From: Acidimicrobiia bacterium
Lineage (GTDB): Bacteria; Actinomycetota; Acidimicrobiia; Spongiisociales; ZC4RG35
Length of the DNA stretch: 46,494 bases
Assembly (NCBI GenBank): GCA_013812505.1
Contig: JACCTH010000028.1
Coordinates: 1 to 46,494 of the forward strand
Direction of reading: 5' to 3'
In this document: piece by piece, positions 23,652 to 35,071 of the stretch
Numbering within the stretch: position 1 is the stretch's first letter
How the letters are laid out: each line of letters starts with the position of its first letter
Notes under the pieces: model-generated
What the model was told of the DNA's origin: nothing
What the model saw: the letters and a program-made list of their open reading frames with translations, nothing else
Database searches by the model: none
Program-made: the position numbers and the translations under genes

Positions 23652-25184
23652 ATGCAATTCGAAAAGAGCCGGCAGCGGCCCTTAGCGATCATCGCCCTCC
23701 TCGCCAGCTTCCTCACCCTGATAGCCGCCAGCGCTAGCCCAAACCCCGCAGCCGTAAACGGCTTTCTCGACTCGACTTGGGAGAACGCGTCCAAGGTCGG
23801 GAATTACGAGCCCAAGAAATACCCCGGCTCGTTGTACTGGATCGGCCAGGAGGCGGTCGGCGCCGGCGAGATGTGGAACGACGGCTGGACCGGGGAGGGC
23901 GTAGATGTAGCCGTGATCGACACTGGCGTTGTGCCGGTCGCCGGTCTCTCCGGGACAGGCAAGGTCGTTTTCGGCCCGGACCTCTCCTTCGAATCCCAGT
24001 CTCCAACCCAGATTCATCTTGACACCAACGGCCACGGCACCCACATGGCCGGGATCATCGCCGGACGCGATGGCACCTCCAAGGTCCAAAAAGGCACCGA
24101 GAAGGAGTTTCTTGGCATCGCCCCGGGCGCCCGGATCGTCAGCGTCAAAGTCGGCAACTTCGAAGGGGCAGTCGACGTCTCCCAAGTAATCGCCGCCATC
24201 GACTGGGTGGTGGAAAACAAGAACGCCAACGGCCTCAACATCCGGGTGCTCAACCTCTCCTTCGGCACCCTCTCCAATCAGCCCTATTTGGTCGATCCTC
24301 TCGCTCATGCGGTGGAACGCGCTTGGAAGGCGGGGATCGTTGTTGTTGTCGCCGCCGGCAACGACGGCAGTTCCGCGATGGTCAGGAATCCGGCGACCTC
24401 TCCGTTTGTCATCGCGGTAGGCGCCTCGGTGCCCAACTCGAGCTACTCGGCCCACGATGACAAGCTTGCCGTCTTTTCCAACTGCGGCGGCCGCGGGGTC
24501 GACGTGGTCGCACCCGGCAAGTCGGTGGTGTCGCTCCTCGCCCCCGGCTCGAAGGTCGCCACCGACCATCCCGAGTCAGTCGTGGCGGGGCGGTTCCTTA
24601 TCGGCTCCGGAACCAGCCAGGCTGCCGCGGTGGTCTCCGGAGCCGCGGCACTCATCATCGATCAACGGCCCGGCATCACCCCCGACCAGCTCAAGAAGCT
24701 GCTCAAGTCCACCGCGCAATCGATTCCCGGGGTTTCTACAGGATGCCAGGGCAGCGGGTTGATCGATCTCAAGAAGGCAAGAGACACCGCCACTCCGTCG
24801 GCCCTCGCCTCCAAACAGACCTTTGCCGCCTCCACCGGGGCCGGGTCGCTCGACCTTGCCCGAGGCAACGTCCGCGTGTCGCTGGAAGGTGTGGACCTCA
24901 TCGGTGAGGTCGACATCTTTGGCAATCCGTACAACTCGGCGGCACACGCCGTTCTCGGAACGACTTGGTCCGGAGGTCAGTGGAACGGCACCACCTGGTC
25001 GGGCAATGCCTGGACCGGAACCACGTGGTCGGGCACCACCTGGTCGGGCATCACCTGGTCGGGCATCACCTGGTCGGCCAACTCGTGGACCGGAACCACG
25101 TGGTCGGGCACCACATGGTCGGGCACGACGTGGTCGGCCTGGGGTTGGTCGTCCACCGGTTGGTTGGGTCGCACCTGGGGTTAA
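23652..25184 (+). CDS. Secreted subtilisin-like (S8) protease with C-terminal TWSG repeats
   Basis: 510 aa from ATG 23652; an upstream ATG at 23598 would put 18 residues before the signal peptide. Signal about 1-28. Catalytic triad Asp90 (VIDTGV), His128 (NGHGTHMAG) and Ser322 (GSGTSQAA), with oxyanion Asn237 (AAGNDGS). Residues 437-510 are a Trp-rich tail built from five-residue units GTTWS/GITWS, with about a dozen tryptophans. There is no obvious inhibitor-I9 propeptide, only about 50 residues between signal and catalytic domain. The tail may bind the cell surface or act as an assembly module. Confidence 0.9.
   Translation: MQFEKSRQRPLAIIALLASFLTLIAASASPNPAAVNGFLDSTWENASKVGNYEPKKYPGSLYWIGQEAVGAGEMWNDGWTGEGVDVAVIDTGVVPVAGLSGTGKVVFGPDLSFESQSPTQIHLDTNGHGTHMAGIIAGRDGTSKVQKGTEKEFLGIAPGARIVSVKVGNFEGAVDVSQVIAAIDWVVENKNANGLNIRVLNLSFGTLSNQPYLVDPLAHAVERAWKAGIVVVVAAGNDGSSAMVRNPATSPFVIAVGASVPNSSYSAHDDKLAVFSNCGGRGVDVVAPGKSVVSLLAPGSKVATDHPESVVAGRFLIGSGTSQAAAVVSGAAALIIDQRPGITPDQLKKLLKSTAQSIPGVSTGCQGSGLIDLKKARDTATPSALASKQTFAASTGAGSLDLARGNVRVSLEGVDLIGEVDIFGNPYNSAAHAVLGTTWSGGQWNGTTWSGNAWTGTTWSGTTWSGITWSGITWSANSWTGTTWSGTTWSGTTWSAWGWSSTGWLGRTWG
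24957..25130 (+). repeat. 15-bp degenerate tandem repeat encoding TWSG units
   Basis: The unit ACCACCTGGTCGGGC and near variants recur about ten times. The frame is preserved and only the third residue of the pentapeptide varies much. It forms the 3' end of the protease gene. Confidence 0.85.
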
Positions 25185-25229
25185 CGACCCCCGCTTCACT
25201 CCCACGACCGCTTCGTCGATAACCACTTC

Positions 25230-27194
25230 GTGACCCTCGCGAAAACTGCCAACGCGCCAAGCCCTGGGCCAGGCATACGACCAACGAAGCGACTGATCGG
25301 GCGCTTAAGCACGCCGCAAGCTCGCATCTGGTCGCTGATCGCTGTGGTCTGGGTCGCGAGCCTGCTGGGGGCCCGATGGATGTGGACATTGCCCGCCCCG
25401 TCAGGATTCGGAGTTCAGGTCGAGTGGTTCTGGCTCGCTCCGGGCTTCTATCTCGCGGAGCTTTTAGTGGTCCACCTCCAGTTCCGGCGCGACGCCCACA
25501 CCCTTTCCGTCAGCGAAGTGCCGATGGCGATCGGTTTGTTGATGGCGACGCCAATCGATCTGGTCTTGGGTCAGGTGGTTGGAAGCGCCTTGGCGCTCCT
25601 AGTCCAAAGGCGACAGAAACCCATCAAGTTGATCTTCAACGTTGGCCAGCTTGTCTTGCAAACCGTCGCCGCCGTCGCGGTCTTTCGGGCCTTTGCCGCA
25701 ACCCCGCTGGAGTTCGACCTGCTAAGTGTCGCTGGACTTGCCGCCGCGTTGTTGGCAGCTCTGTTTGTCGGGCATGGCGCGGTGGCGGCGGCTATCCGCA
25801 CGACTGGCGGCCGCGAGACCCTGAAGGAGAGTCTGCGAGTGCTGGCGGTCTCGTCAGCAGGGACCGTCGCTGCCTCGTTGCTCGGCGTAGTGGGGGCCGT
25901 GATTCTCGTCGCAGCGCCCGAGATTTGGTGGGTTGGCTTCATACCCGCCGTGCTCGTCTTCGTCGCCTATCGCGCCTATGTTTCCCAGGCCCGCGATCGG
26001 CAGAGAATCGGCGCGCTCTACGAGTCGGCCACCAAACTCCAACTGCACACTGAGCTCGACGAGGCGGTCACCGCCGCCGCTACTCAAGTGCTTGACTTGA
26101 TCAAGGCGGAACGGGTAGCCGTGATCCTGTTCTCGACCCTCCAAGATTCTCGTACCTACGTCACCTTCGTCGATAGCGATGGCAGCAGCGAAGCGATGAC
26201 CCCTCATCGGATCAGTTGGGAGTCCGACCTCAGAGATCTTGCCGCGTCCGGTCGCCGGCTGCTGGCTAACGACGAGTTGCCGACCCTCGAGCTCATTCTC
26301 GATGGCTACAAAACGAAGCAGGCGCTGGTCGAGGTCTTAAAGGTGGGACGGGAGCCAGCGGGTCTGCTCGCCGGCATCAATCGGCTAGGCGATGTGTCGC
26401 TATTCACCGATGATGACCTTCATCTGCTCGCCATGCTGGGGTCGCAACTATCGACGACGCTAGAGAACGCCCGATTGAGCGACACGCTTTCCGAGCTGCG
26501 ATCGCTCAAGGACCAGCTCGAGGCCTTGGTCGAGGCCAAAGGCCGGCTGGTGGCATCGGTTTCTCACGAGCTTCGTACCCCATTGACCGGGGTGGTGGGC
26601 ATGGCCGCCCTCATTCGTGAGATCGCCGCCGACCGTCTCGACGAAGACACCTTGGAGATGCTCGACCTCATCCTCGAGCAGGGCAACGAGCTCTCGAACA
26701 TTCTCGACGATCTGCTGTCGCACGCCCGGGCGGAGGCAGGAACCCTCAGCATCCGACCGGAGCAGTTCGACCTCCGAGACGAGGTCGCCTACATCGCGGC
26801 GTCTCAGAACTTCACCGTTCCAATCGACCTGGTAACGGCGTGGGCCTTTGCTGACCGTCTGCGGGTCCGTCAGGTGCTTCGCAACCTGGCCACAAACGCC
26901 CGGCGCTACGGCGGACCCAATGTCCGAGTCGAGATATCGATGCATGACGGGACGGTGACCGCCTCGGTCATCGACGATGGACCCGGGGTGCCGGCGAGCG
27001 CCGAGTCGGCCATCTTCGAGGCCTACAAGTCCGCCCACAATCAAAGCGAGCACACGGGTTCTGTGGGCCTTGGGCTCTCCCTCTCGCGCTCGATGGCGCA
27101 GATGATGGGAGGCGATGTGATCTACCGCAGGATCCAAGGCGAAACCTGGTTCAGTCTCACCTTGCCGGTGGTCGCCGTTCCTATCGAGGTCTAG
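25230..27194 (+). CDS. Membrane GAF-domain sensor histidine kinase
   Basis: 654 aa. About residues 30-250 hold seven or so membrane helices forming an integral sensor domain. A GAF-like domain covers about 258-415 (ATKLQLHTELDEAVTAAATQVL to LFTDDDLHLLAMLGSQL). HisKA has His446 in SVSHELRTPL; the ATPase domain has RNLATNARRYGG, DDGPGVPASAE and GLGLSLSRSMAQMMGGDV. No response regulator is adjacent. It follows the protease gene by 45 bases on the same strand and may be co-transcribed with it. Confidence 0.88.
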   Translation: MTLAKTANAPSPGPGIRPTKRLIGRLSTPQARIWSLIAVVWVASLLGARWMWTLPAPSGFGVQVEWFWLAPGFYLAELLVVHLQFRRDAHTLSVSEVPMAIGLLMATPIDLVLGQVVGSALALLVQRRQKPIKLIFNVGQLVLQTVAAVAVFRAFAATPLEFDLLSVAGLAAALLAALFVGHGAVAAAIRTTGGRETLKESLRVLAVSSAGTVAASLLGVVGAVILVAAPEIWWVGFIPAVLVFVAYRAYVSQARDRQRIGALYESATKLQLHTELDEAVTAAATQVLDLIKAERVAVILFSTLQDSRTYVTFVDSDGSSEAMTPHRISWESDLRDLAASGRRLLANDELPTLELILDGYKTKQALVEVLKVGREPAGLLAGINRLGDVSLFTDDDLHLLAMLGSQLSTTLENARLSDTLSELRSLKDQLEALVEAKGRLVASVSHELRTPLTGVVGMAALIREIAADRLDEDTLEMLDLILEQGNELSNILDDLLSHARAEAGTLSIRPEQFDLRDEVAYIAASQNFTVPIDLVTAWAFADRLRVRQVLRNLATNARRYGGPNVRVEISMHDGTVTASVIDDGPGVPASAESAIFEAYKSAHNQSEHTGSVGLGLSLSRSMAQMMGGDVIYRRIQGETWFSLTLPVVAVPIEV

Positions 27195-29960
<2,766 letters not shown>

Positions 29961-30018
29961 CGGGCTCCCCCTGCCGGCGCATCTACAAATTCGATGAGTG
30001 TCGCCTGGGAGAGGCGGG

Positions 30019-31596
30019 TTAGCGTCCGTCGAGAGTCTCCAGCAGTTGCGGCGACCGCCATTGAAGATGGCCGCTCGCCATGGTCAGCGACAATCGATAG
30101 ATCATGACCGCGAAGGCCACCGCGGGAAGCGATCCGACGAGCGCGGCAGCGGGTCCCTGCCAGAGCCAAGGCAAGGCGATCACCAAGAGCACCGGGATGG
30201 TGAGGGATCCTGCGGTCATCATTCCCAAGATCGAAGGCAGGAAGGCCGAACCGGGGAGGGTGCGGCTCCCGAATAGGTTGCTCTCGGGCAGTGCAAAGGC
30301 ACCGAGGACGGAGACGTTGTTGCCGACCGCGATCCAGATCAATGCCACCGCCGTGCTGGCCAGGAGGGCAATGAGAAAGGTGAGCACGGTGCCGCCTAAA
30401 AACAGCCCGGCGAGCGCCAGCAAGCCGCTTACAGCTCCCGCGACGATGAGAATGGCGACGTTCTTCCCGATGAGCACCGACCGCCAGCCGACACCCGCAG
30501 CGAGGTAGGCCCAGAAAGAGCCGCTGTCCATCCCAAACAAGTTGAAGCCAGTGAAGTTGACTCCGATGAACGCTCCTGCCACCGCCACCAACGGCGCGAA
30601 CTCGGTGCCAAGTAATTGCTGGCCGATGCCGGTGGCAAGCACCAGCAGGGCGACGCCGAGACCGATGAATTGGGACCGAAGCCGCGGGTCGCGGCGCAGG
30701 CCGCGCAGCTCTTTGGACGCGACCGCGGCTGCCGGGGACGACGACCAGCCCAGGGCCACCAACCGGCGGGGCAGGCCGCGAATAAGGGCGCCGGCGCGCA
30801 AGCGGGTTGGAGCCGAGCTCGCCGGGCTCTTCGTGACAAGCCGCGCCAACGAACGGCCCCATAGATAGAGGAGCAACATGCTCACCAGGATCCCGTAGCT
30901 GAGAAAGAGCCAGGCGTTGAGGTTTCCATCGCGAAAGGCCTCAGCGGCCCGGGCCAGCGCGCCCGGCGGAAACACCCAGAGCAGCTCGAGAAACCGCGCC
31001 CCGGCCTCGGCGCTCTCAGCAGTGAGCGACTGCAACCCCTGGCTCACCGCAACCGCCAACAAGCCGATCAGAGGCCCTATGACCGCTGCGAGGTCGCGAC
31101 CGCGCCGCGAGCGAAGGAGGTCGCTGAGAACGCCCGTGAGCAACCGCGCCGAAAGCAGGCACCATCCGACCATCGTCACCCCAGCTGCGATTTGACCAAC
31201 CAGTCCCGGACCCAGGCGAGCCAACCCAACTATGCCCCCCACCGCTGCCAAAACCGTGACGAGCGCCCCGGGCCCGACTGCAGCCGCGGCTAGGAGCCCG
31301 GTCGCAAGGCGAAGGTTCGGGATGGGCAGCAGCGCCAGCCTCGTCGGTTCGACGGTGTCATCGAGGGCGGCGGCAAGCAATGGGATCACTATCCATCCGA
31401 AGGCCAGGACACACCAGATCAGCGCCAGAACCCCGCCACCCAGGCGCGACGCCACGAACGATAAGAGCCCGGCCAAAAGTCCCAGGACCGTGGCCCCCAA
31501 CCACACGGCCGCAAAGGCCAAAATCGCTATCGGCCCGGACCTGCGCAGGCGATTGCGCAGCAGGCGGACCTTCAGACGGACGAAGGTCCCAACCAC
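30019..31596 (-). CDS. ABC exporter membrane protein, large ABC-2-like permease
   Basis: 525 aa with twelve or so hydrophobic segments and a duplicated look: two halves each begin with a cytoplasmic stretch (VRLKVRLLRNRLRRSG and SSSPAAAVASKELRGLRRDPRLR). The start is GTG 31596, which overlaps the ATPase 3' end; the frame is open to 31734 but that part is only the shadow of the ATPase gene. Exported substrate unknown. Confidence 0.8.
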   Translation of the reverse strand: MVGTFVRLKVRLLRNRLRRSGPIAILAFAAVWLGATVLGLLAGLLSFVASRLGGGVLALIWCVLAFGWIVIPLLAAALDDTVEPTRLALLPIPNLRLATGLLAAAAVGPGALVTVLAAVGGIVGLARLGPGLVGQIAAGVTMVGWCLLSARLLTGVLSDLLRSRRGRDLAAVIGPLIGLLAVAVSQGLQSLTAESAEAGARFLELLWVFPPGALARAAEAFRDGNLNAWLFLSYGILVSMLLLYLWGRSLARLVTKSPASSAPTRLRAGALIRGLPRRLVALGWSSSPAAAVASKELRGLRRDPRLRSQFIGLGVALLVLATGIGQQLLGTEFAPLVAVAGAFIGVNFTGFNLFGMDSGSFWAYLAAGVGWRSVLIGKNVAILIVAGAVSGLLALAGLFLGGTVLTFLIALLASTAVALIWIAVGNNVSVLGAFALPESNLFGSRTLPGSAFLPSILGMMTAGSLTIPVLLVIALPWLWQGPAAALVGSLPAVAFAVMIYRLSLTMASGHLQWRSPQLLETLDGR

Positions 31597-32336
31597 GAGA
31601 TGTCCACCTCCTCGGCGTCGTCGCCGCCAACCAATTCGACAAACACGTCCTGGAGCCGTCGCCCTCCGGTGATCTCGAGCGTTGGGCCGGTGACGATCAC
31701 GCGCCCTTGGGCGATGACCAAGAGGAAATCGCACAGGCGCTCGACAACGTCCATGGTGTGATCCGAGAAGACAACCGTCCCGCCACCTGCCGTATACCGA
31801 TGAAGGGTGCTTTCGAGGACCTGGCGAGCGACGGGGTCAATGCCCGCAAACGGCTCGTCAAGAAAGAGAACACGGGGGTTGTGCAGGAGAGCACACGCAA
31901 TCGCAACTTTCTTCGACATGCCGTAGCTGTAATCGGCGACCAGGGTGTTGGCGTCCTTTTTGAGATCGAGCAACTCGAGCAAACTCGAGGCACGTTGGGT
32001 GACAACGGACTCATCCATGCCTCGCAGCAACCCGTTGAACTCGATCAATTCCCGACCGGTGAGGCGGGTGAACATGGCAGGGGTGTCGGGCACCATGCCC
32101 AACCTGGTCTTGGCAGCGACCGGATCCGACCACACATCCTTGCCCGCCACTTCCACCGTTCCGGCATCGGGCCGGAGCAGCCCACATGTCATCCTGAGAA
32201 GAGTGGTCTTGCCAGCGCCGTTGGGGCCGCAAATGCCGAAGAAGGAGGAGATCGGGATTTCGGCAGTGATGTCGTCGACCGCCACCTTCGTCCCGAATCG
32301 TTTGGTAAGTCCGCGGAACGAAACCGCCGAGGTCAT
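31572..32336 (-). CDS. ABC exporter ATP-binding protein
   Basis: 254 aa. Walker A GPNGAGKTTLLRM, Q loop within LGMVPDTPAMFTRLTG, signature YSYGMSKKVAIA, Walker B VLFLDEPFAGIDPVA and switch His in VVFSDHTMDVVE. The signature SYGMSKK departs from LSGGQ as in many exporter ATPases. It works with the permease that overlaps its 3' end. Its ATG overlaps the stop of the acyl-CoA dehydrogenase gene by 4 bases, so all three are one transcript. Confidence 0.9.
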   Translation of the reverse strand: MTSAVSFRGLTKRFGTKVAVDDITAEIPISSFFGICGPNGAGKTTLLRMTCGLLRPDAGTVEVAGKDVWSDPVAAKTRLGMVPDTPAMFTRLTGRELIEFNGLLRGMDESVVTQRASSLLELLDLKKDANTLVADYSYGMSKKVAIACALLHNPRVLFLDEPFAGIDPVARQVLESTLHRYTAGGGTVVFSDHTMDVVERLCDFLLVIAQGRVIVTGPTLEITGGRRLQDVFVELVGGDDAEEVDISWLGPSSV

Positions 32337-33505
32337 CCCTTGGAAGCGTGGAACGAGGGGATACCGGTTATGGCCTGACCGAGGATCAAAGTGTGGATCT
32401 CGTTGGTCCCTTCGTAGGTATAAACCGTCTCCAGGTTCGTCATGTGACGGATCACCGGATATTCGAGTGTGATCCCGTTGGCGCCGAGGATCGATCGCGC
32501 GGTTCGCGCCACCTCGAGGGCGTTGCGGACGTTGTCGAGTTTTCCAAAGCTCACTTGTTCGGGGCTCAACCGGTGCTCATCTTTGAGCCGGCCGAGGTGC
32601 AGGGCTAACAGAGTCCCGCGACTGACCGCCACCATCATGTCGACGAGCTTTTGTTGAGTGAGTTGGAAACCGGCGATCGGTGAGTTGAACTGCTGACGCG
32701 ACTTGGCGTATTCGAGGGCAGACTCGTAGCAGGCGCGGGCGGCGCCCATAACGCCCCAAAGGATCCCGTACCGGGCCTCGCTCAAACACGAGAGCGGTCC
32801 GCGCATCGAAGATACGCCAGGCAACACGAAGTCGTCGGGGAGCCGCACGTCTTCGAGGACGAGCTCCGAGGTGATCGAGGCGCGCAGCGAAGCCTTGCGA
32901 TGAATCTCGTTGGCCTTGAAGCCCGGACTGTCGGTGGGGACGATGAAACCGCGAACGCCGCCGTCGGTGCGAGCCCAGATGACGGCGATGTCGGCGACGT
33001 TGCCGTTGGTGATCCACATCTTCGTGCCGTTGAGAACCCAGTCGGATCCGTCGCGTCGAGCGTTGGTCCGCATCGAGGCGGGATCTGAGCCCGAGTCGGG
33101 CTCGGTCAACCCAAAGCACCCGATGACCTCGCCGGCCGCCATTTGGGGAAGCCACTGCTCCTTCTGTTCCTCGGAGCCGAACTTCCAGATCGGGAACATG
33201 GCGAGCGAGCCTTGCACCGAGACGAAGCTTCTTGTCCCCGAGTCCCCGGCTTCGAGCTCGAGACAGGCCAACCCATAGGCGACGGCGCTGGTCCCGGCGC
33301 ATCCATAGCCTTCGAGGTGCATGCCGAGAAGGCCCATCGCTCCCATCTCCTTCGAGAGTTCGTGAGGGAACGTCCCTTGCTCCCACCACTCGGCCACGTC
33401 GGGAAGAATCTGATCCTCGGTGAACTTGCGCACCGTTTCCCGGAGCAGCTTCTCCTCGTCGGAAAGCAACGAGTCAATATCGAGGAAGTCGGTAGCTGAG
33501 GGCAT
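32333..33505 (-). CDS. Acyl-CoA dehydrogenase, glutaryl-CoA dehydrogenase-like
   Basis: FAD enzyme that introduces a 2,3-double bond in acyl-CoA. 390 aa from ATG 33505; the frame is open further upstream into the IS end but has no family homology there. Marks: CFGLTEPDSGSDPASMRT, WVLNGTKMWITNGNVADIAVIWART, ARYGILWGVMGAARACYESALEYAKSRQQF and the C-terminal TYEGTNEIHTLILGQAITG with the catalytic Glu (YEGTNEI). The combination is closest to glutaryl-CoA dehydrogenase. No Shine-Dalgarno site; TAACCT then 7 bases then ATG suggests a leaderless mRNA. Confidence 0.9.
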   Translation of the reverse strand: MPSATDFLDIDSLLSDEEKLLRETVRKFTEDQILPDVAEWWEQGTFPHELSKEMGAMGLLGMHLEGYGCAGTSAVAYGLACLELEAGDSGTRSFVSVQGSLAMFPIWKFGSEEQKEQWLPQMAAGEVIGCFGLTEPDSGSDPASMRTNARRDGSDWVLNGTKMWITNGNVADIAVIWARTDGGVRGFIVPTDSPGFKANEIHRKASLRASITSELVLEDVRLPDDFVLPGVSSMRGPLSCLSEARYGILWGVMGAARACYESALEYAKSRQQFNSPIAGFQLTQQKLVDMMVAVSRGTLLALHLGRLKDEHRLSPEQVSFGKLDNVRNALEVARTARSILGANGITLEYPVIRHMTNLETVYTYEGTNEIHTLILGQAITGIPSFHASKG

Positions 33506-33512
33506 GGTCACG

Positions 33513-33518
33513 AGGTTA
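33513..33518 (-). promoter_or_regulatory. Putative -10 box of a leaderless promoter
   Basis: TAACCT on the minus strand stands 7 bases before the acyl-CoA dehydrogenase ATG. The IS element begins only 41 bases further upstream, so the insertion spared the -10 and probably the -35 position but removed everything beyond. Confidence 0.4.
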
Positions 33519-33559
33519 GGGGGATCAGCAAAGGTTGGTTCCAGCCCCTTCGCACCTAA

Positions 33560-33672
33560 TTTGTCCTCACAGGAAACCTCAAAACCACATTCGTCCCTAC
33601 AAGCACGAGCACGACACGCTATGGGACGAATTAGGAAAACGGGTTTCGGTTTCTTCAGAGGGTGATTGCAAC
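33560..33672 (+). repeat. Left terminal inverted repeat of the IS30 element
   Basis: Matches the reverse complement of 34877-34990. It contains three (A)ATT(T/C)GTCC-like motifs: at the outer end (33558 on), at 33588-33597, and inverted at 33623-33633. These are probable transposase contact sites. Confidence 0.85.
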
Positions 33673-33694
33673 ACCTAGCGGTGGGAGGTGTGCA

Positions 33695-34894
33695 GTGGCT
33701 AGACGTGGCCGGCGACCGATGGCGATGGAGAAGCGGCATTTGATCGTCGAGCTGTTGAAGGGGGGTTGGACTCAGCGGGGAGCGGCGAGGGCGGTGGGGA
33801 TGTCAATCCGCACCGTGCGGCGGGTCAGGGTCGAAGCTAGAGAGATGTCTCAGCTCTTAGCTCCAGTGGACCAGGCTTCGATCCTTCCGCAACGGAAATG
33901 TTTTACCAACTTCCGGCTTTCGATCAGCGAACGGGAGGAGATCCGGGCGGGTCTGGAACGCCAGGAGTCGTGCCGACAGCTCGCCCGCCGCCTGGGGAGA
34001 GCGCCCTCCACTGTCACCCGGGAGGTGGCGGCCAACGGCGGCCGGGAGGGCTATCGGGCGGTCAACGCCGAGGTGCGGGCGGCGGCGGCGGCGAAACGGC
34101 CCAAGACCCTTTGGCATCACCAAAAACCCGCCCAGGGGGAGGAGACCTGCGCCTTGTTGCGGCTCCGCTGGTCTCCTCAACAGATCGCCCACCGTTTCCG
34201 CTGCGATCATCCTTCCCAACCGGAACGGTGGGTGTCAGCGGAAACTATTTACCAGTCGATCTATGTGCAGGGAAAGGGCGAACTGAGAAAAGAGTTGGCC
34301 CGTTGTCTCCGCTCGGGGCGGGCGAAACGGATCCCCCGCCGTCCCCGGGAGAGCGCCCGCCGCGGGTCGACCATCAAAGAGATGGTGATGATCTCCCAAC
34401 GTCCTCCCGAAGCCGAAGACCGGGCCCTCCCCGGCCACTGGGAAGGCGACCTGATCATGGGGGCGAACAACAAATCGGCGGTCGCCACCCTGGTCGAACG
34501 GGCCACCCGTTTCGGGATGCTGATCAAAATCGACAACCAGACCGCCGAACATGTCCGCGACCGGATCACCGCTGAGATCACCCGCCTCCCCCAAGAGCTG
34601 TTCCGTTCCCTCACCTGGGACCAAGGCTCCGAGATGGCGGCCCATAAACGGTTCACCATCGAAACTGGGATCCCGGTCTTCTTCTGCGACCCCCGCTCCC
34701 CCTGGCAGCGGGGCAGCAACGAAAACTGGAACGGTTTGGTCCGCCAATTCCTCCCCAAAGGCACCAGCCTCAGAAAACACAGCCAAGACGACTTAGACCA
34801 CATCGCCTCGCTCCTCAACGGACGCCCTCGACAAACCCTCAACTGGATGACACCATCAGAAGCACTAAACCAACTTGTTGCACTCACCCCCTGA
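33695..34894 (+). CDS. IS30-family transposase
   Basis: 399 aa from GTG 33695, which has GGGAGG upstream. A Gly/Arg-rich start leads to one helix-turn-helix (GGWTQRGAARAVGMSIRTVRRV) and a second, the IS30-type HTH (SISEREEIRAGLERQESCRQLARRLGRAPSTVTREV). The DDE domain has GHWEGDLIMGANNKSAVATLVERATRF (first Asp), LTWDQGSEMAAHKRF (second Asp) and PWQRGSNENWNGLVRQFLPKGT (Glu), then LNGRPRQTLNWMTPSEAL. All catalytic residues are present. The 3' end overlaps the right inverted repeat. Confidence 0.93.
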   Translation: MARRGRRPMAMEKRHLIVELLKGGWTQRGAARAVGMSIRTVRRVRVEAREMSQLLAPVDQASILPQRKCFTNFRLSISEREEIRAGLERQESCRQLARRLGRAPSTVTREVAANGGREGYRAVNAEVRAAAAAKRPKTLWHHQKPAQGEETCALLRLRWSPQQIAHRFRCDHPSQPERWVSAETIYQSIYVQGKGELRKELARCLRSGRAKRIPRRPRESARRGSTIKEMVMISQRPPEAEDRALPGHWEGDLIMGANNKSAVATLVERATRFGMLIKIDNQTAEHVRDRITAEITRLPQELFRSLTWDQGSEMAAHKRFTIETGIPVFFCDPRSPWQRGSNENWNGLVRQFLPKGTSLRKHSQDDLDHIASLLNGRPRQTLNWMTPSEALNQLVALTP

Positions 34895-34990
34895 CGGCGC
34901 CGAAACCCGTTTTCCGTAATTTGTCCCATAGCGTGGCGTGCTCGTGCTTGTGGCGACGAATTTGGTTTTGAGGTTTCCTGTGAGGACAAA
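34877..34990 (-). repeat. Right terminal inverted repeat of the IS30 element
   Basis: Mirror of the left end. ATTTGTCC-type motifs lie at 34917-34927 and (inverted) at 34953-34965 and the outer end. It includes the last 18 bases of the transposase gene. Confidence 0.85.
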
Positions 34991-35071
34991 TAATGAACCG
35001 GAAACTATCGGCCGCCCTGGGGATCGGACTCGGTTCGAAGCCGCGGCTGTGCGCCTCTAATACCATTCTCT

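Larger units (their letters stand above)
33560..34990 (+). mobile_element. IS30-family insertion sequence, complete (1431 bp)
   Basis: Bounded by TTTGTCCTCACAGGAAACC and its inverted copy, with the target duplication TAA at 33557-33559 and 34991-34993. The inverted repeats are about 113 bp (33560-33672 and 34877-34990) with roughly a dozen differences, far longer than usual for IS30. It carries one intact transposase and sits between the divergent acyl-CoA dehydrogenase and mfd genes without breaking either. The intact frame and target duplication suggest a recent insertion. Confidence 0.9.

Noticed and set aside
24960-25130. CRISPR-like array
   Set aside because: The short regular repeats are in-frame codons of the protease tail with no spacers. 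No CRISPR array or cas gene is seen in the window.
33506-33739. 78-residue N-terminal extension of the acyl-CoA dehydrogenase
   Set aside because: It is encoded by the IS30 left end and has no dehydrogenase homology; the -10 box and ATG at 33505 fit better.
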